A DNA stretch of 64,000 nucleotides, from contig NZ_VNJK01000001.1 in the NCBI RefSeq assembly GCF_007786455.1, positions 1,634,074 through 1,698,073 of the forward strand, in the 5' to 3' direction. The translations under genes were made by a program, and so were the position numbers. The notes under the pieces are model-generated. The model saw nothing but the letters and a program-made list of their open reading frames with translations. It was not told where the DNA came from and searched no databases. This DNA is from Paenibacillus agilis (GTDB lineage Bacteria; Bacillota; Bacilli; Paenibacillales; Paenibacillaceae). The first letter of the stretch is position 1. Every line of letters starts with the position of its first letter. This document shows, in pieces, positions 42,951 to 50,966 of the stretch.

Positions 42951-45809
42951 ATGATGAGATTTGCCGTATTGGACTTTGAAACGACAGGCAATCAGCCTGG
43001 CGATGAAATTATACAGATTGGCTTCGTTGTACTAAATGAACAGCTGTCGATTGAACAGCAATATCATACACTTGTCCGTCCTTCCATCCCGATTCCTGCT
43101 TTCATTACACAATTAACAGGAATTACTGATGAAATGGTTGCTGATGCTCCTGACTTGGATGAGGCGATGACAGGGCTTGTGCCATTATTAAGCGATGTGG
43201 CGTTGGTGGGTCATCATGTGGCTTTTGATTATCAATTTCTCCGGAATGCCCTTGAGCAGACGGGTTATTTGCCTTTTACAGGTCGCATTTTGGATACAAT
43301 TGAAATGCTGCGAATCTTGTTCCCGTCCTTAACGTCTTACCAGTTAGGCTCGGTTGCGCAGACATTTGGAGTCGAACATGAGCGGCCGCATCAGGCAGAT
43401 AGTGATGCATTGGCAACTGCGCACATATTTGTTCGTTGCATAGAAGCAATTCGTGATCTTCCGCTACTGACGCTGCAGCGTATCGTTGAGCTATTTGCAA
43501 ATGAAGATAATGACCTTGCATGGTTGTTGCAGTCTGAGCTTGCACGTATTGAACAAGACGCAACTCGGTTCAATGATCGTCATGATCAGCATTCGTACCG
43601 TCAGCTTAGCTTTAAGACGGATGAATGGTCAGATGAGCTACCACCGCGCGAGGGCATGAAAGATCAAGCGTTAGAAGATGTTTCTTTCCGTTCCTTTATG
43701 GATCAAGTGAAAGATAATCTCAAACAGCGGTTTAGCAACTATGAACCTCGATCTGCGCAAGAGCAAATGTTTGACGATGTTATGGAATGTTTGGATGAAG
43801 ACAAGCACTTACTTATTGAAGCAGGTACGGGAACAGGGAAGTCTCTTGGCTATTTACTCCCGGCTCTGTATCACAGTGTGAAGAACGACAAGAAAGTCAT
43901 TGTCAGTACACATACAATAAACTTACAAGAACAATTACGCCAGCGGGATTTGCCGCTGCTCGACAAGATTATGCCTGTGCCATTCAAAGCTTCGGTATTA
44001 AAAGGCCGCAGTCACTATTTGTGTTTGAGAAAGTTTGAACATAAAATAAATCATAGAGAGTTTGTACATGCTCGCGATGATCTCATCACAGCTGCGCAAA
44101 TGGTTGTTTGGTTGAGTCAGACCGAACATGGTGATGATGAAGAGCTTCACTTGGTTCATAAGGGGCCTGATTTTTGGGATACGGTCTCAAGCGACAGCGA
44201 TTCTTGCTTAAATCGTGCCTGTCCGTGGTTCCGACGTTGCTATTATCATCGTGCCAAGAACAGTGCAAATTTATCGGACGTCATTATTACGAATCACTCC
44301 CTACTGTTTACTGATGTGATTGCGGAGCATAGATTGCTGCCTGCATATGAGCATTTGGTCATTGATGAGGCACATCATTTTGAAGAGACGGCCGGAAAGC
44401 ATCTTGGGGTTCATGTGCAATATTTCTCATTGATACATCCACTCGTACGTTTGTATAAAGATAGTAAGAACGGCTCCCTTGTTATTCTCCAAACTCGCTT
44501 ACGATTATCAGGCAGCGAGAAATCATTGGTTTGGGCAGAAGGCATTGATAAGCTAATGAACCAAATTGTTGAGATGAAGGACAGTTGGGATCGATTACAT
44601 GAGGCCATGTATCAGTTGCTTCCAGCACCAGAAGCGGGTCAAGCTGAAGTGGGACAGGCTGTATTAAGACTACAATCATCAAATAAGCCTGAAGCATGGT
44701 CAGCCATTTCTGAAATGGAACAGGAAATTCATACAAGACTAAATGAAATCGTGCGTACCGGCGAGAAACTGACTCAAGAATGGAAAGATGCTGATGACGA
44801 GGAATTACAGGGTGTTATTACAGATGTAACAGGATTGCTAAAAGATTTGGCGAATGTTAAAGATGAATTCCGTATGTTCGTTCAAGTTAATGATCCTGAG
44901 ACTGTTTATTGGATGGAAGGTAATCAGCAATACAAGCATAAATCCATGAATATGTATGCAGTACCCGTGGATGTTAGTGAAGCGCTTAATCGGTATTTCT
45001 TTGAACCGAAAAAGAGTGTTATTCTTACATCTGCGACCTTGTCTGTAGATAAATCTTTCAGCTTTGTGGAAGAACAGATTGGTTTGAAAGATGCCGCTAG
45101 GGATGGGCGCTTGAATACAGTTATTTTGCCTTCTCCATTTAACTATCGTGAACAGGCTCTGGTAATTATCCCGCGTGATTTCCCGACAGTGAAAGGCTCA
45201 AGCGACCCTCATTTTAATTCAAACTTGACTACCTCTTTAGCAGAAATCGCCAAGGTGACGAAAGGTAGAATGCTTGTTCTGTTTACCTCGTATCGTATGC
45301 TCAAGGACGTATATGAGCCCTTGAAGGAACATTTGAAGCCTCACGGAATTCAAGTGCTTGGTCAAGGGATGGATAGCGGGAACCGTAGTAAGCTTACACG
45401 TCGTTTTCAGGAACAATCTGCATCAGTGCTTCTCGGTACAAGCAGCTTCTGGGAAGGTGTAGATATTCCAGGTGACGCTTTGACCTGTTTGGCAATTGTT
45501 CGTTTGCCATTCCAACCGCCTAATCATCCGCTGGTTGAAGCAAAGTGTGATTTATTAAAGCGACGCAAACAAAATCCTTTCCGTAAATATTCGGTGCCTC
45601 AAGCTGTTATTCGATTCAAGCAGGGCTTTGGTCGTCTTATTCGAACGACACAGGATAAAGGAATAGTACTTATTTACGACACGCGTGTTATTGAAACAAG
45701 CTATGGGAAGCATTTTCTGTATTCACTGCCTGGTCCAAAAATGGAACATATGGCTACAGAGCATGTTGTTCCGAGAGTGGAAACGTGGCTAAAAGAGGAA
45801 CAGCAGTAA
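42951..45809 (+). CDS. dinG: DinG-type exonuclease-helicase
   Basis: A 952-residue fusion. Residues 1-165 are a DEDD 3'-5' exonuclease (VLDFETTG; LVGHHVAFDYQFL; PHQADSDALATAH). Then an XPD-like superfamily 2 helicase: LIEAGTGTGKSLGYLLPAL (Walker A), an iron-sulfur-type Cys set (Cys of HYLCLRKF and CLNRACPWFRRCYYH), VIDEAHHFEETAG (DEAH), ILTSATLS and the C-terminal QGFGRLIRTTQDKG. This matches B. subtilis DinG (YpvA). It probably acts in DNA repair. ATGATG start behind GAGAGGAATATG. Confidence 0.93.
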   Translation: MMRFAVLDFETTGNQPGDEIIQIGFVVLNEQLSIEQQYHTLVRPSIPIPAFITQLTGITDEMVADAPDLDEAMTGLVPLLSDVALVGHHVAFDYQFLRNALEQTGYLPFTGRILDTIEMLRILFPSLTSYQLGSVAQTFGVEHERPHQADSDALATAHIFVRCIEAIRDLPLLTLQRIVELFANEDNDLAWLLQSELARIEQDATRFNDRHDQHSYRQLSFKTDEWSDELPPREGMKDQALEDVSFRSFMDQVKDNLKQRFSNYEPRSAQEQMFDDVMECLDEDKHLLIEAGTGTGKSLGYLLPALYHSVKNDKKVIVSTHTINLQEQLRQRDLPLLDKIMPVPFKASVLKGRSHYLCLRKFEHKINHREFVHARDDLITAAQMVVWLSQTEHGDDEELHLVHKGPDFWDTVSSDSDSCLNRACPWFRRCYYHRAKNSANLSDVIITNHSLLFTDVIAEHRLLPAYEHLVIDEAHHFEETAGKHLGVHVQYFSLIHPLVRLYKDSKNGSLVILQTRLRLSGSEKSLVWAEGIDKLMNQIVEMKDSWDRLHEAMYQLLPAPEAGQAEVGQAVLRLQSSNKPEAWSAISEMEQEIHTRLNEIVRTGEKLTQEWKDADDEELQGVITDVTGLLKDLANVKDEFRMFVQVNDPETVYWMEGNQQYKHKSMNMYAVPVDVSEALNRYFFEPKKSVILTSATLSVDKSFSFVEEQIGLKDAARDGRLNTVILPSPFNYREQALVIIPRDFPTVKGSSDPHFNSNLTTSLAEIAKVTKGRMLVLFTSYRMLKDVYEPLKEHLKPHGIQVLGQGMDSGNRSKLTRRFQEQSASVLLGTSSFWEGVDIPGDALTCLAIVRLPFQPPNHPLVEAKCDLLKRRKQNPFRKYSVPQAVIRFKQGFGRLIRTTQDKGIVLIYDTRVIETSYGKHFLYSLPGPKMEHMATEHVVPRVETWLKEEQQ

Positions 45810-45884
45810 CCAGTAGTGGAAATGTAAAAGGTTTATTATAATAAGAGTTGGCATGTTGATAGAGAACGAAAGGGGGACTGGTAT

Positions 45885-46553
45885 ATGAAAACACTAAAAA
45901 TTTCTGAAGCTGTCGTGCGCAGATTGCCGGTTTATTTGCGACATCTGAAAGAACTAAAACAGAGTGAAGTACTAACCATATCGTCTCAGGATTTGGGACA
46001 GAAACTAGATCTGAATCCAGCCCAAATTCGAAAGGATTTAGCTTATTTCGGCGACTTTGGCCGGAAAGGGATCGGATATGATGTCTCTTATCTAATTGAG
46101 CAGATTAGACATATACTTAAGCTGGATCAGCAAATTAATGTTGCTCTAGTTGGTGCAGGTAAACTTGGACAAGCATTATGTAACTATTCTGGCTTCTTTA
46201 ATGACAATATGAAAATTGTTGCCGTATTTGATGCATTTCCTGCGAGGATAGAGACTGCTATTCGTGATCTTCAGGTTCAGCCAATGGAAGAGCTGAAAGA
46301 GAGCGTTGAAGCAAATAACATTCGTATCGGCATTATTACCGTACCTGCATTAGAAGCGCAGCAGGTAGCTGATCGTTTTGTTGAGGCTGGTGTAGAGGCG
46401 ATTTTGAACTTTGCTCCGGTTATTTTAAAGGTGCCTGCACATGTGCGTGTGCATACAGCTGATTTCTCAACAGATTTGTTCAGCTTAGCTTACTATTTAC
46501 CTAATGAAGGAAAGGAAGTTGTATTGAATGACACAACGATTGATCATACGTAA
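45885..46553 (+). CDS. rex: Redox-sensing transcriptional repressor Rex
   Basis: A 222-residue NAD(H)-sensing repressor. The winged-helix N-terminus has AVVRRLPVYLRHLKEL and LDLNPAQIRKDLAYFGDFG (recognition region). The Rossmann part has NVALVGAGKLGQALCNYSGF. Rex represses fermentation and respiration genes until NADH rises. Rex targets plausibly include the nearby acetate-kinase region, but no Rex operator was found by eye. It overlaps the deaminase gene by 26 bases. Confidence 0.94.
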   Translation: MKTLKISEAVVRRLPVYLRHLKELKQSEVLTISSQDLGQKLDLNPAQIRKDLAYFGDFGRKGIGYDVSYLIEQIRHILKLDQQINVALVGAGKLGQALCNYSGFFNDNMKIVAVFDAFPARIETAIRDLQVQPMEELKESVEANNIRIGIITVPALEAQQVADRFVEAGVEAILNFAPVILKVPAHVRVHTADFSTDLFSLAYYLPNEGKEVVLNDTTIDHT

Positions 46554-47838
46554 CGGATTATTTGCACAATTGCAAGAGGGCCTAGCTCAAACTACAATCA
46601 AAGGCTACATGGTGGTAGAACAAGATCGAATCGTTTATATCGGTGAAACACTTCCTGAAGTCTATGAACAAGGTGAAGTTGAATATATAGATGGCAAAGG
46701 CTTGTTTTTCATGCCTGGCTTAATTAATACGCATGGTCATGCTGCTATGTCGTTGCTCCGTGGTTACGGTGATGATATGGTTCTCCAAAGCTGGTTACAG
46801 GAGAAAATGTGGCCAATGGAAGCTAAATTTACGGGCAACGATGTATATTGGGGTACAGCATTGTCTGTTATCGAAATGCTTAAAGGCGGTACTACGCTAT
46901 TCGTCGATATGTATGATCATATGGACCAAGTTGCAAAAGTAAGTGAGGAATCCGGCATTCGCGCTGCTTTGATGCGTGGTGCGATTGGTTTATGCAGTGA
47001 AGACGTACAGCGCATGAAATTGAATGAGGCTGTTCAATTTGCTAAAGACTGGAACGGACAAGCAAATGGCAGAATTACAACTTTGCTTGCACCACATGCT
47101 CCTTATACATGTCCGCCGGCATTTATTGAAAAGTTCGTAGAGGCTGCTCACGAGCTAGATTTGATGCTGCATACACATATGTCTGAGACAGCAGCAGAAG
47201 TAGAGCAAAATGTAAAGGAATATGGACTACGTCCTGTAGCTCACTTGGAGAAGCTTGGTTTGTTTAGCCGTCCTTCGTTTATTGCACATGGCGTACATTT
47301 GAATGATGAAGAAATCGCAACATTGGCGAAGCACAATGTCGGTGTATCTCATAATCCAGGCAGTAATCTCAAATTGGCAAGCGGCGTTGCCCGTGTCGTT
47401 GATTTGCAGCGAGCTGGAGTGGTTGTATCTCTAGGTACCGATGGTGCAGCGAGCAATAACAACTTGGATATGTTCGAAGAAATGCGACTAGCTGCCCTTA
47501 TACATAAAGGGGTATCTGGTGATCCGACGGCTGTTCCTGCTGCAGATGCAATGAGAATGGCTACGGTGAATGGAGCACGCACGCTTCATATGAATGATGT
47601 AGGTTTGTTGCAGGTTGGGATGAAAGCTGACTTTATTGCGGTCGATATCGACCAACCGCATTTATATCCTCATACAGATCTTGTATCTCATATGGTGTAC
47701 TCCGCTAGTGCTAAAGACGTTCAGCATGTATGGGTTGACGGAAACCAAGTTGTTAAAAATGGTGAATGCTTGACAATGGATGAAGAGCGTATTAAGCATG
47801 AAGCGGAACAATGCTTCCGAAACTTGCTTGAACGCTAG
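46528..47838 (+). CDS. mtaD: Amidohydrolase: MTA/SAH (or aminofutalosine) deaminase
   Basis: A 436-residue metal-dependent amidohydrolase. GLINTHGHAAMSLLRGYGDD (HxH zinc site), LHTHMSETAAEVEQN, FIAHGVHLNDEE and SLGTDGAASNNNLDMFEE (final Asp) are all present. The family deaminates S-adenosylhomocysteine, methylthioadenosine or related adenosyl compounds. Since this organism has MqnA, deamination of aminofutalosine is another possibility. Its start lies in the end of rex. Confidence 0.88.
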   Translation: MTQRLIIRNGLFAQLQEGLAQTTIKGYMVVEQDRIVYIGETLPEVYEQGEVEYIDGKGLFFMPGLINTHGHAAMSLLRGYGDDMVLQSWLQEKMWPMEAKFTGNDVYWGTALSVIEMLKGGTTLFVDMYDHMDQVAKVSEESGIRAALMRGAIGLCSEDVQRMKLNEAVQFAKDWNGQANGRITTLLAPHAPYTCPPAFIEKFVEAAHELDLMLHTHMSETAAEVEQNVKEYGLRPVAHLEKLGLFSRPSFIAHGVHLNDEEIATLAKHNVGVSHNPGSNLKLASGVARVVDLQRAGVVVSLGTDGAASNNNLDMFEEMRLAALIHKGVSGDPTAVPAADAMRMATVNGARTLHMNDVGLLQVGMKADFIAVDIDQPHLYPHTDLVSHMVYSASAKDVQHVWVDGNQVVKNGECLTMDEERIKHEAEQCFRNLLER

Positions 47839-47848
47839 GAGGCAGTAG

Positions 47849-48388
47849 ATGGATCTTCATATGACTAGAAGTCGACCACGACGTAGACGTAATCCACGTT
47901 GGCGCTGGGTCGTGTCTGGTATAATGTTAGCACTGGTGTTGGTTATTAGTCTCCTCGTATATTTTTTGAATTCGGTGAATCGTGAGGAAGATGCTAAGGA
48001 AGCAGCCGCGATTCAAAGAGCGAATGAAGCGATTCAGCTTATAAGTGTTGATGAAGTAGAAAAGTTTGTTTGGTATGATACAATCTTTGTTATTCATGGA
48101 AAAGATGCATCGAATACCGACCAAATTGTTTGGGTAGGCAAGGAAAAGGTAGACGTGAAACGAGCAGCTGACGGGGTGGATAAAGCGTTTATTGCGGATC
48201 AAATCCTGTCGAGCTATTTGGATGCGGAAATTAAGCAAATAAAGCCTGGTATTAAAGATGGAGAGCTCGTTTACCAAGCATTCGTCTATCGCAAAGATGA
48301 AGAAGGAACGAAGCGCCATTACTATCACTTCTTCCGTTTCGATAATGGTCAACGGATAGGTGAAGGATATCCGATGCCTAACCAATAG
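47849..48388 (+). CDS. ypmB: DUF5590 membrane-anchored protein, YpmB-like
   Basis: A 179-residue protein, start behind AGGAGGCAGTAG. A basic N-terminus (RSRPRRRRNPRWRWV) and a single hydrophobic segment (VSGIMLALVLVISLLVYFL) anchor it; the rest is outside, with two PepSY-like beta segments (IQLISVDEVEKFVWYDTIFV and EIKQIKPGIKDGELVYQAFV). This fits B. subtilis YpmB, beside dinG and before aspB-asnS. Function unknown. Confidence 0.8.
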   Translation: MDLHMTRSRPRRRRNPRWRWVVSGIMLALVLVISLLVYFLNSVNREEDAKEAAAIQRANEAIQLISVDEVEKFVWYDTIFVIHGKDASNTDQIVWVGKEKVDVKRAADGVDKAFIADQILSSYLDAEIKQIKPGIKDGELVYQAFVYRKDEEGTKRHYYHFFRFDNGQRIGEGYPMPNQ

Positions 48389-48393
48389 CCCAA

Positions 48394-48434
48394 AGCGTAA
48401 GCGTTCATGCAAGTGAGCGTTTACGCTTTTTTTG
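48394..48434 (+). terminator. Terminator after ypmB
   Basis: AGCGTAAGCGTTC pairs with GAGCGTTTACGCT (13 bp with wobbles), then seven T. Confidence 0.85.
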
Positions 48435-48438
48435 ATGT

Positions 48439-48469
48439 AAAAAAAGGAGGGCTATCAAGAGCCCTCCTT
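48439..48469 (-). terminator. Terminator of the leftward LPMO gene
   Basis: On the minus strand AAGGAGGGCT-CTTGAT-AGCCCTCCTT is followed by a T tract (complement of the A run at 438-445 of this block). Confidence 0.88.
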
Positions 48470-48490
48470 CCTCGAATAGTTCGTATTTAA

Positions 48491-49855
48491 TTATTTTACT
48501 TGCCACAATGCTGGAGTGTTTGTTGGCTCCCAGCCATTAAGGGAAGTATGAGCAAGGCGGCAAACGTAAGTAACATTGTTGAAAGTTACTTCTGTTCCTA
48601 CAGCATAAGCCGTGTTAGGAGCCCACGCAGCAGCGCCTGGAGTTCCAGTACCAGCAGAAGTAGTAGTTACAGTCAAAATGTTGCTGTCAGCGGAAACGTT
48701 TCCAGCTGCATCGATTGCACGAACTTTGAAAGAGTAAGCTGTATTTGCAGTTAGACCTGTTACGTTATACTCGATTGCAGTCCCTGGAACAGTTGCAACT
48801 AGTGTATTGCCGTTGTAGACTTGGTAGCCGGTAACACCAACATTATCAGTTGATTCTGTCCACATTAAGGATACGCTGTTAGCTGTAACAGTCATTTTGT
48901 GCAAATAAGTTGGTGCAGTAGGAGCAGTAGTATCATTAGCAACAGGAGCAGTTGTTGCACTTACAGCGTTACTAGCTCCAGATACATTGCCTGCAGCATC
49001 GACAGCTTTAACAGTAAACGTGTAAGCCGTATTTGAAGTCAATCCAGCAGCTGTGTAGTTCAACGTAGAACCAGATACAGAACCGATCAAAGTAGAGCCG
49101 TTAAAAATTTGGTAGCCAGTCACACCAACATTGTCAGAAGCAGCGTTCCAAGCAAGGGAGACGCTAGTTGTCGTTGTACCAGTAGCGCTTAAGCTCGCAG
49201 GTGCAGTAGGAGCAACAGTGTCTGTTGGTGCTTGGCCACCGAAGTTTACATCGATAACATTATAGAATGCATTTGGTGTATCAGCGATTTCCCAAACAGC
49301 AAGAATTACATGGTACCCAGTGCGATCTGTAGGAACGTTGCAGCTGTGAGAGAAGTCTTTTGGTGGTTGTTTGCCACCGCCATCAGCCGTACAGAAAGGA
49401 GTCAAATTGAAGGAATCACGAGTCAATGCAGCATTCTGATTCCAGTTAGGTTTCGTAAGATAGTACTTCCAGTTTGTTGTTGCATGGTTAGCTGTCTTCT
49501 TCCAAGCGAATGTTGTCGGACCGCCAGTCAAATTGACTTTGGACCAACGTGTAGCAGATTGCTCGTCCATTGCCGAGAATCTAGGATCAGCAGCACTCGC
49601 AAGTTTTCCATCTGATGGACCAGCAGCTGGGAAGCCTTTGGGTCCTTCAAGGCTTTGTGGTTCATATTGCACAGGGCCACAGTTCGTATTGACACCGGTA
49701 GCACACAAACTAGTACGGCTCTTCGGATCTAGAACATAACCGTGAGCGGAAACCTTATCAGCGAACATAAGCGTACACGCAGTCACTAGCACAGTAACAC
49801 CCGTAGCGACCAAAAGTTTGCTAAGTACAGGGTTGGATAAACGTAATTGCATCAT
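48491..49855 (-). CDS. Secreted AA10 lytic polysaccharide monooxygenase, FnIII-FnIII-CBM5/12
   Basis: A 454-residue secreted chitin-active enzyme. A signal peptide (LLVATGVTVLVTACTLMFADKVSA) precedes the mature N-terminus HGYVLDPKSRTSLC, whose first His forms the copper brace with the His of KKTANHATTNWKYY. The AA10 domain runs to about residue 210 (AVWEIADTPNAFYNVIDVNF). Two FnIII domains follow (both with SDNVGVTGYQ and DAAGNVS), then a CBM5/12 chitin-binding module (WAPNTAYAVGTEVTFNNVTY). Start behind AGGAGGTAATTA. The layout recalls P. larvae CBP49 as remembered. It oxidatively cleaves chitin or related polysaccharides. Confidence 0.94.
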   Translation of the reverse strand: MMQLRLSNPVLSKLLVATGVTVLVTACTLMFADKVSAHGYVLDPKSRTSLCATGVNTNCGPVQYEPQSLEGPKGFPAAGPSDGKLASAADPRFSAMDEQSATRWSKVNLTGGPTTFAWKKTANHATTNWKYYLTKPNWNQNAALTRDSFNLTPFCTADGGGKQPPKDFSHSCNVPTDRTGYHVILAVWEIADTPNAFYNVIDVNFGGQAPTDTVAPTAPASLSATGTTTTSVSLAWNAASDNVGVTGYQIFNGSTLIGSVSGSTLNYTAAGLTSNTAYTFTVKAVDAAGNVSGASNAVSATTAPVANDTTAPTAPTYLHKMTVTANSVSLMWTESTDNVGVTGYQVYNGNTLVATVPGTAIEYNVTGLTANTAYSFKVRAIDAAGNVSADSNILTVTTTSAGTGTPGAAAWAPNTAYAVGTEVTFNNVTYVCRLAHTSLNGWEPTNTPALWQVK

Positions 49856-50402
49856 TAATTACCTCCTAAAATGTGAGTTCCTAATTGGAAAATTACAGAT
49901 ACTTCTTCGTCCGAAATAGAACGTCAGAACCTCCTCCACAAACTTGGCGATAAAATAATATGGTTTTCTCTCGGTTACCGCTATCAACTCCCTATGTATT
50001 AGGTGTAATAAATCTATATAAACTCAATGTGAGCTTATACCGTGCGCAACAAAACGGGTAGTGAAAATGGACATTGAAAATAAAGACAGTAAAGTGAATT
50101 GGAATATAGAAATGATTGATTGTTGTGATCATAGGTGCGGAAACTCGTGTTGGAATTTGAGGAAATATGTATTTTGATCGACTTCATTGTCAATCTATTA
50201 CATTTGGTAAGATGAAGTATAAACCAAAGTTCGACTATTGTAAACGATTTCAGATATATTTTGACAAATGGTTTTGAGTTTGAAGATCCAATCATTACAT
50301 TCAAATAATGATATATCATTATGATATACTTCTGTATACACACTTAATAAATAAAGTAATACCGTCGAAGATTTAACTTATCCCTATCAAGGAGTGAAGA
50401 TC
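49856..50402. other. 547-bp divergent intergenic region
   Basis: AT-rich DNA between the leftward LPMO and the rightward anchor-protease pair. It holds the LPMO ribosome site, a TTGACA at 50262-50267 without a fitting -10, and near 50305-50330 an 18-bp palindrome next to a TATACT. A 102-codon minus-strand frame (50035-50343) has no ribosome site and is not regarded as a gene. Confidence 0.6.
50305..50330 (+). promoter_or_regulatory. 18-bp palindrome abutting a -10 box, Fur-like
   Basis: ATAATGATATATCATTAT (50305-50322) is a perfect palindrome, followed by TATACT at 50325-50330. The half-site ATAATGAT equals that of the classical Fur box, but the centre has two bases instead of one. It would lie in the promoter spacer of the downstream pair, a natural repressor site. 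The identity of the regulator is inference. Confidence 0.45.
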
Positions 50403-50966
50403 ATGCAAAATAAACGTTGGGCAGCCTTGGTTGCGACAATGGCGGTCAGTTCGATTGTTTTGTTCGGCGGTTGGTCTTTTTATCGTCATCAAATGATTGA
50501 GACACCATTGCAATCAACGATTCAGCAAATAGATAAAGTTCAGCAAGCAAAAGTAGTTTGGGATCCTAAGCAAGTTGAAATAGAGCTTTCTATTGATCCA
50601 GGTGCTGACGTTCGTACTGTTGTACAGGAAGTGAAACGACAGGCTAACAATGAGCAAAATAAGCGTAAAGTTACTATAAAAATAAATAATGAGCATACAA
50701 CTCCAGAACTTGAACATTGGTGGTCACAAGCGCTGTTTCCAGTGACAGAAGCAATGGCACATCGTAACTACGGTGATATCCCTGTTCAATTGAATAAACT
50801 TGCCGAGGGAAGCGGAGTTGCTGTAAAGACAGAAATGGATAACGAATATGTATATGTGACACTGACAGCAGAGAAGGGAAAAGGAAGCAAAATTATGTTG
50901 CTGCCGCTCAATGGGGAGTCTATGGGGGTGTGGCCAAATGAACAATCGAACAAAACGATGGCTTGA
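50403..50966 (+). CDS. Membrane-anchored extracytoplasmic protein, partner of the FtsH-like protease?
   Basis: A 187-residue protein, ATG 50403 behind CAAGGAGTGAAGATC. It has a basic start, one hydrophobic segment (WAALVATMAVSSIVLFGGWSF) and about 160 residues outside the membrane. The part IQQIDKVQQAKVVWDPKQVE followed by VRTVVQEVKRQAN alternates beta strand and helix, a little like ring-building domains. Its last 29 bases overlap the FtsH-like gene, so the two are coupled. I do not recognise the family. Given that the protease lacks an outer domain, this protein may supply it; that is inference. Confidence 0.75.
   Translation: MQNKRWAALVATMAVSSIVLFGGWSFYRHQMIETPLQSTIQQIDKVQQAKVVWDPKQVEIELSIDPGADVRTVVQEVKRQANNEQNKRKVTIKINNEHTTPELEHWWSQALFPVTEAMAHRNYGDIPVQLNKLAEGSGVAVKTEMDNEYVYVTLTAEKGKGSKIMLLPLNGESMGVWPNEQSNKTMA

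Noticed and set aside
50035..50343. 102-codon leftward ORF in the divergent gap
   Set aside because: AT-rich, no ribosome site, covers the palindrome and promoter candidates.
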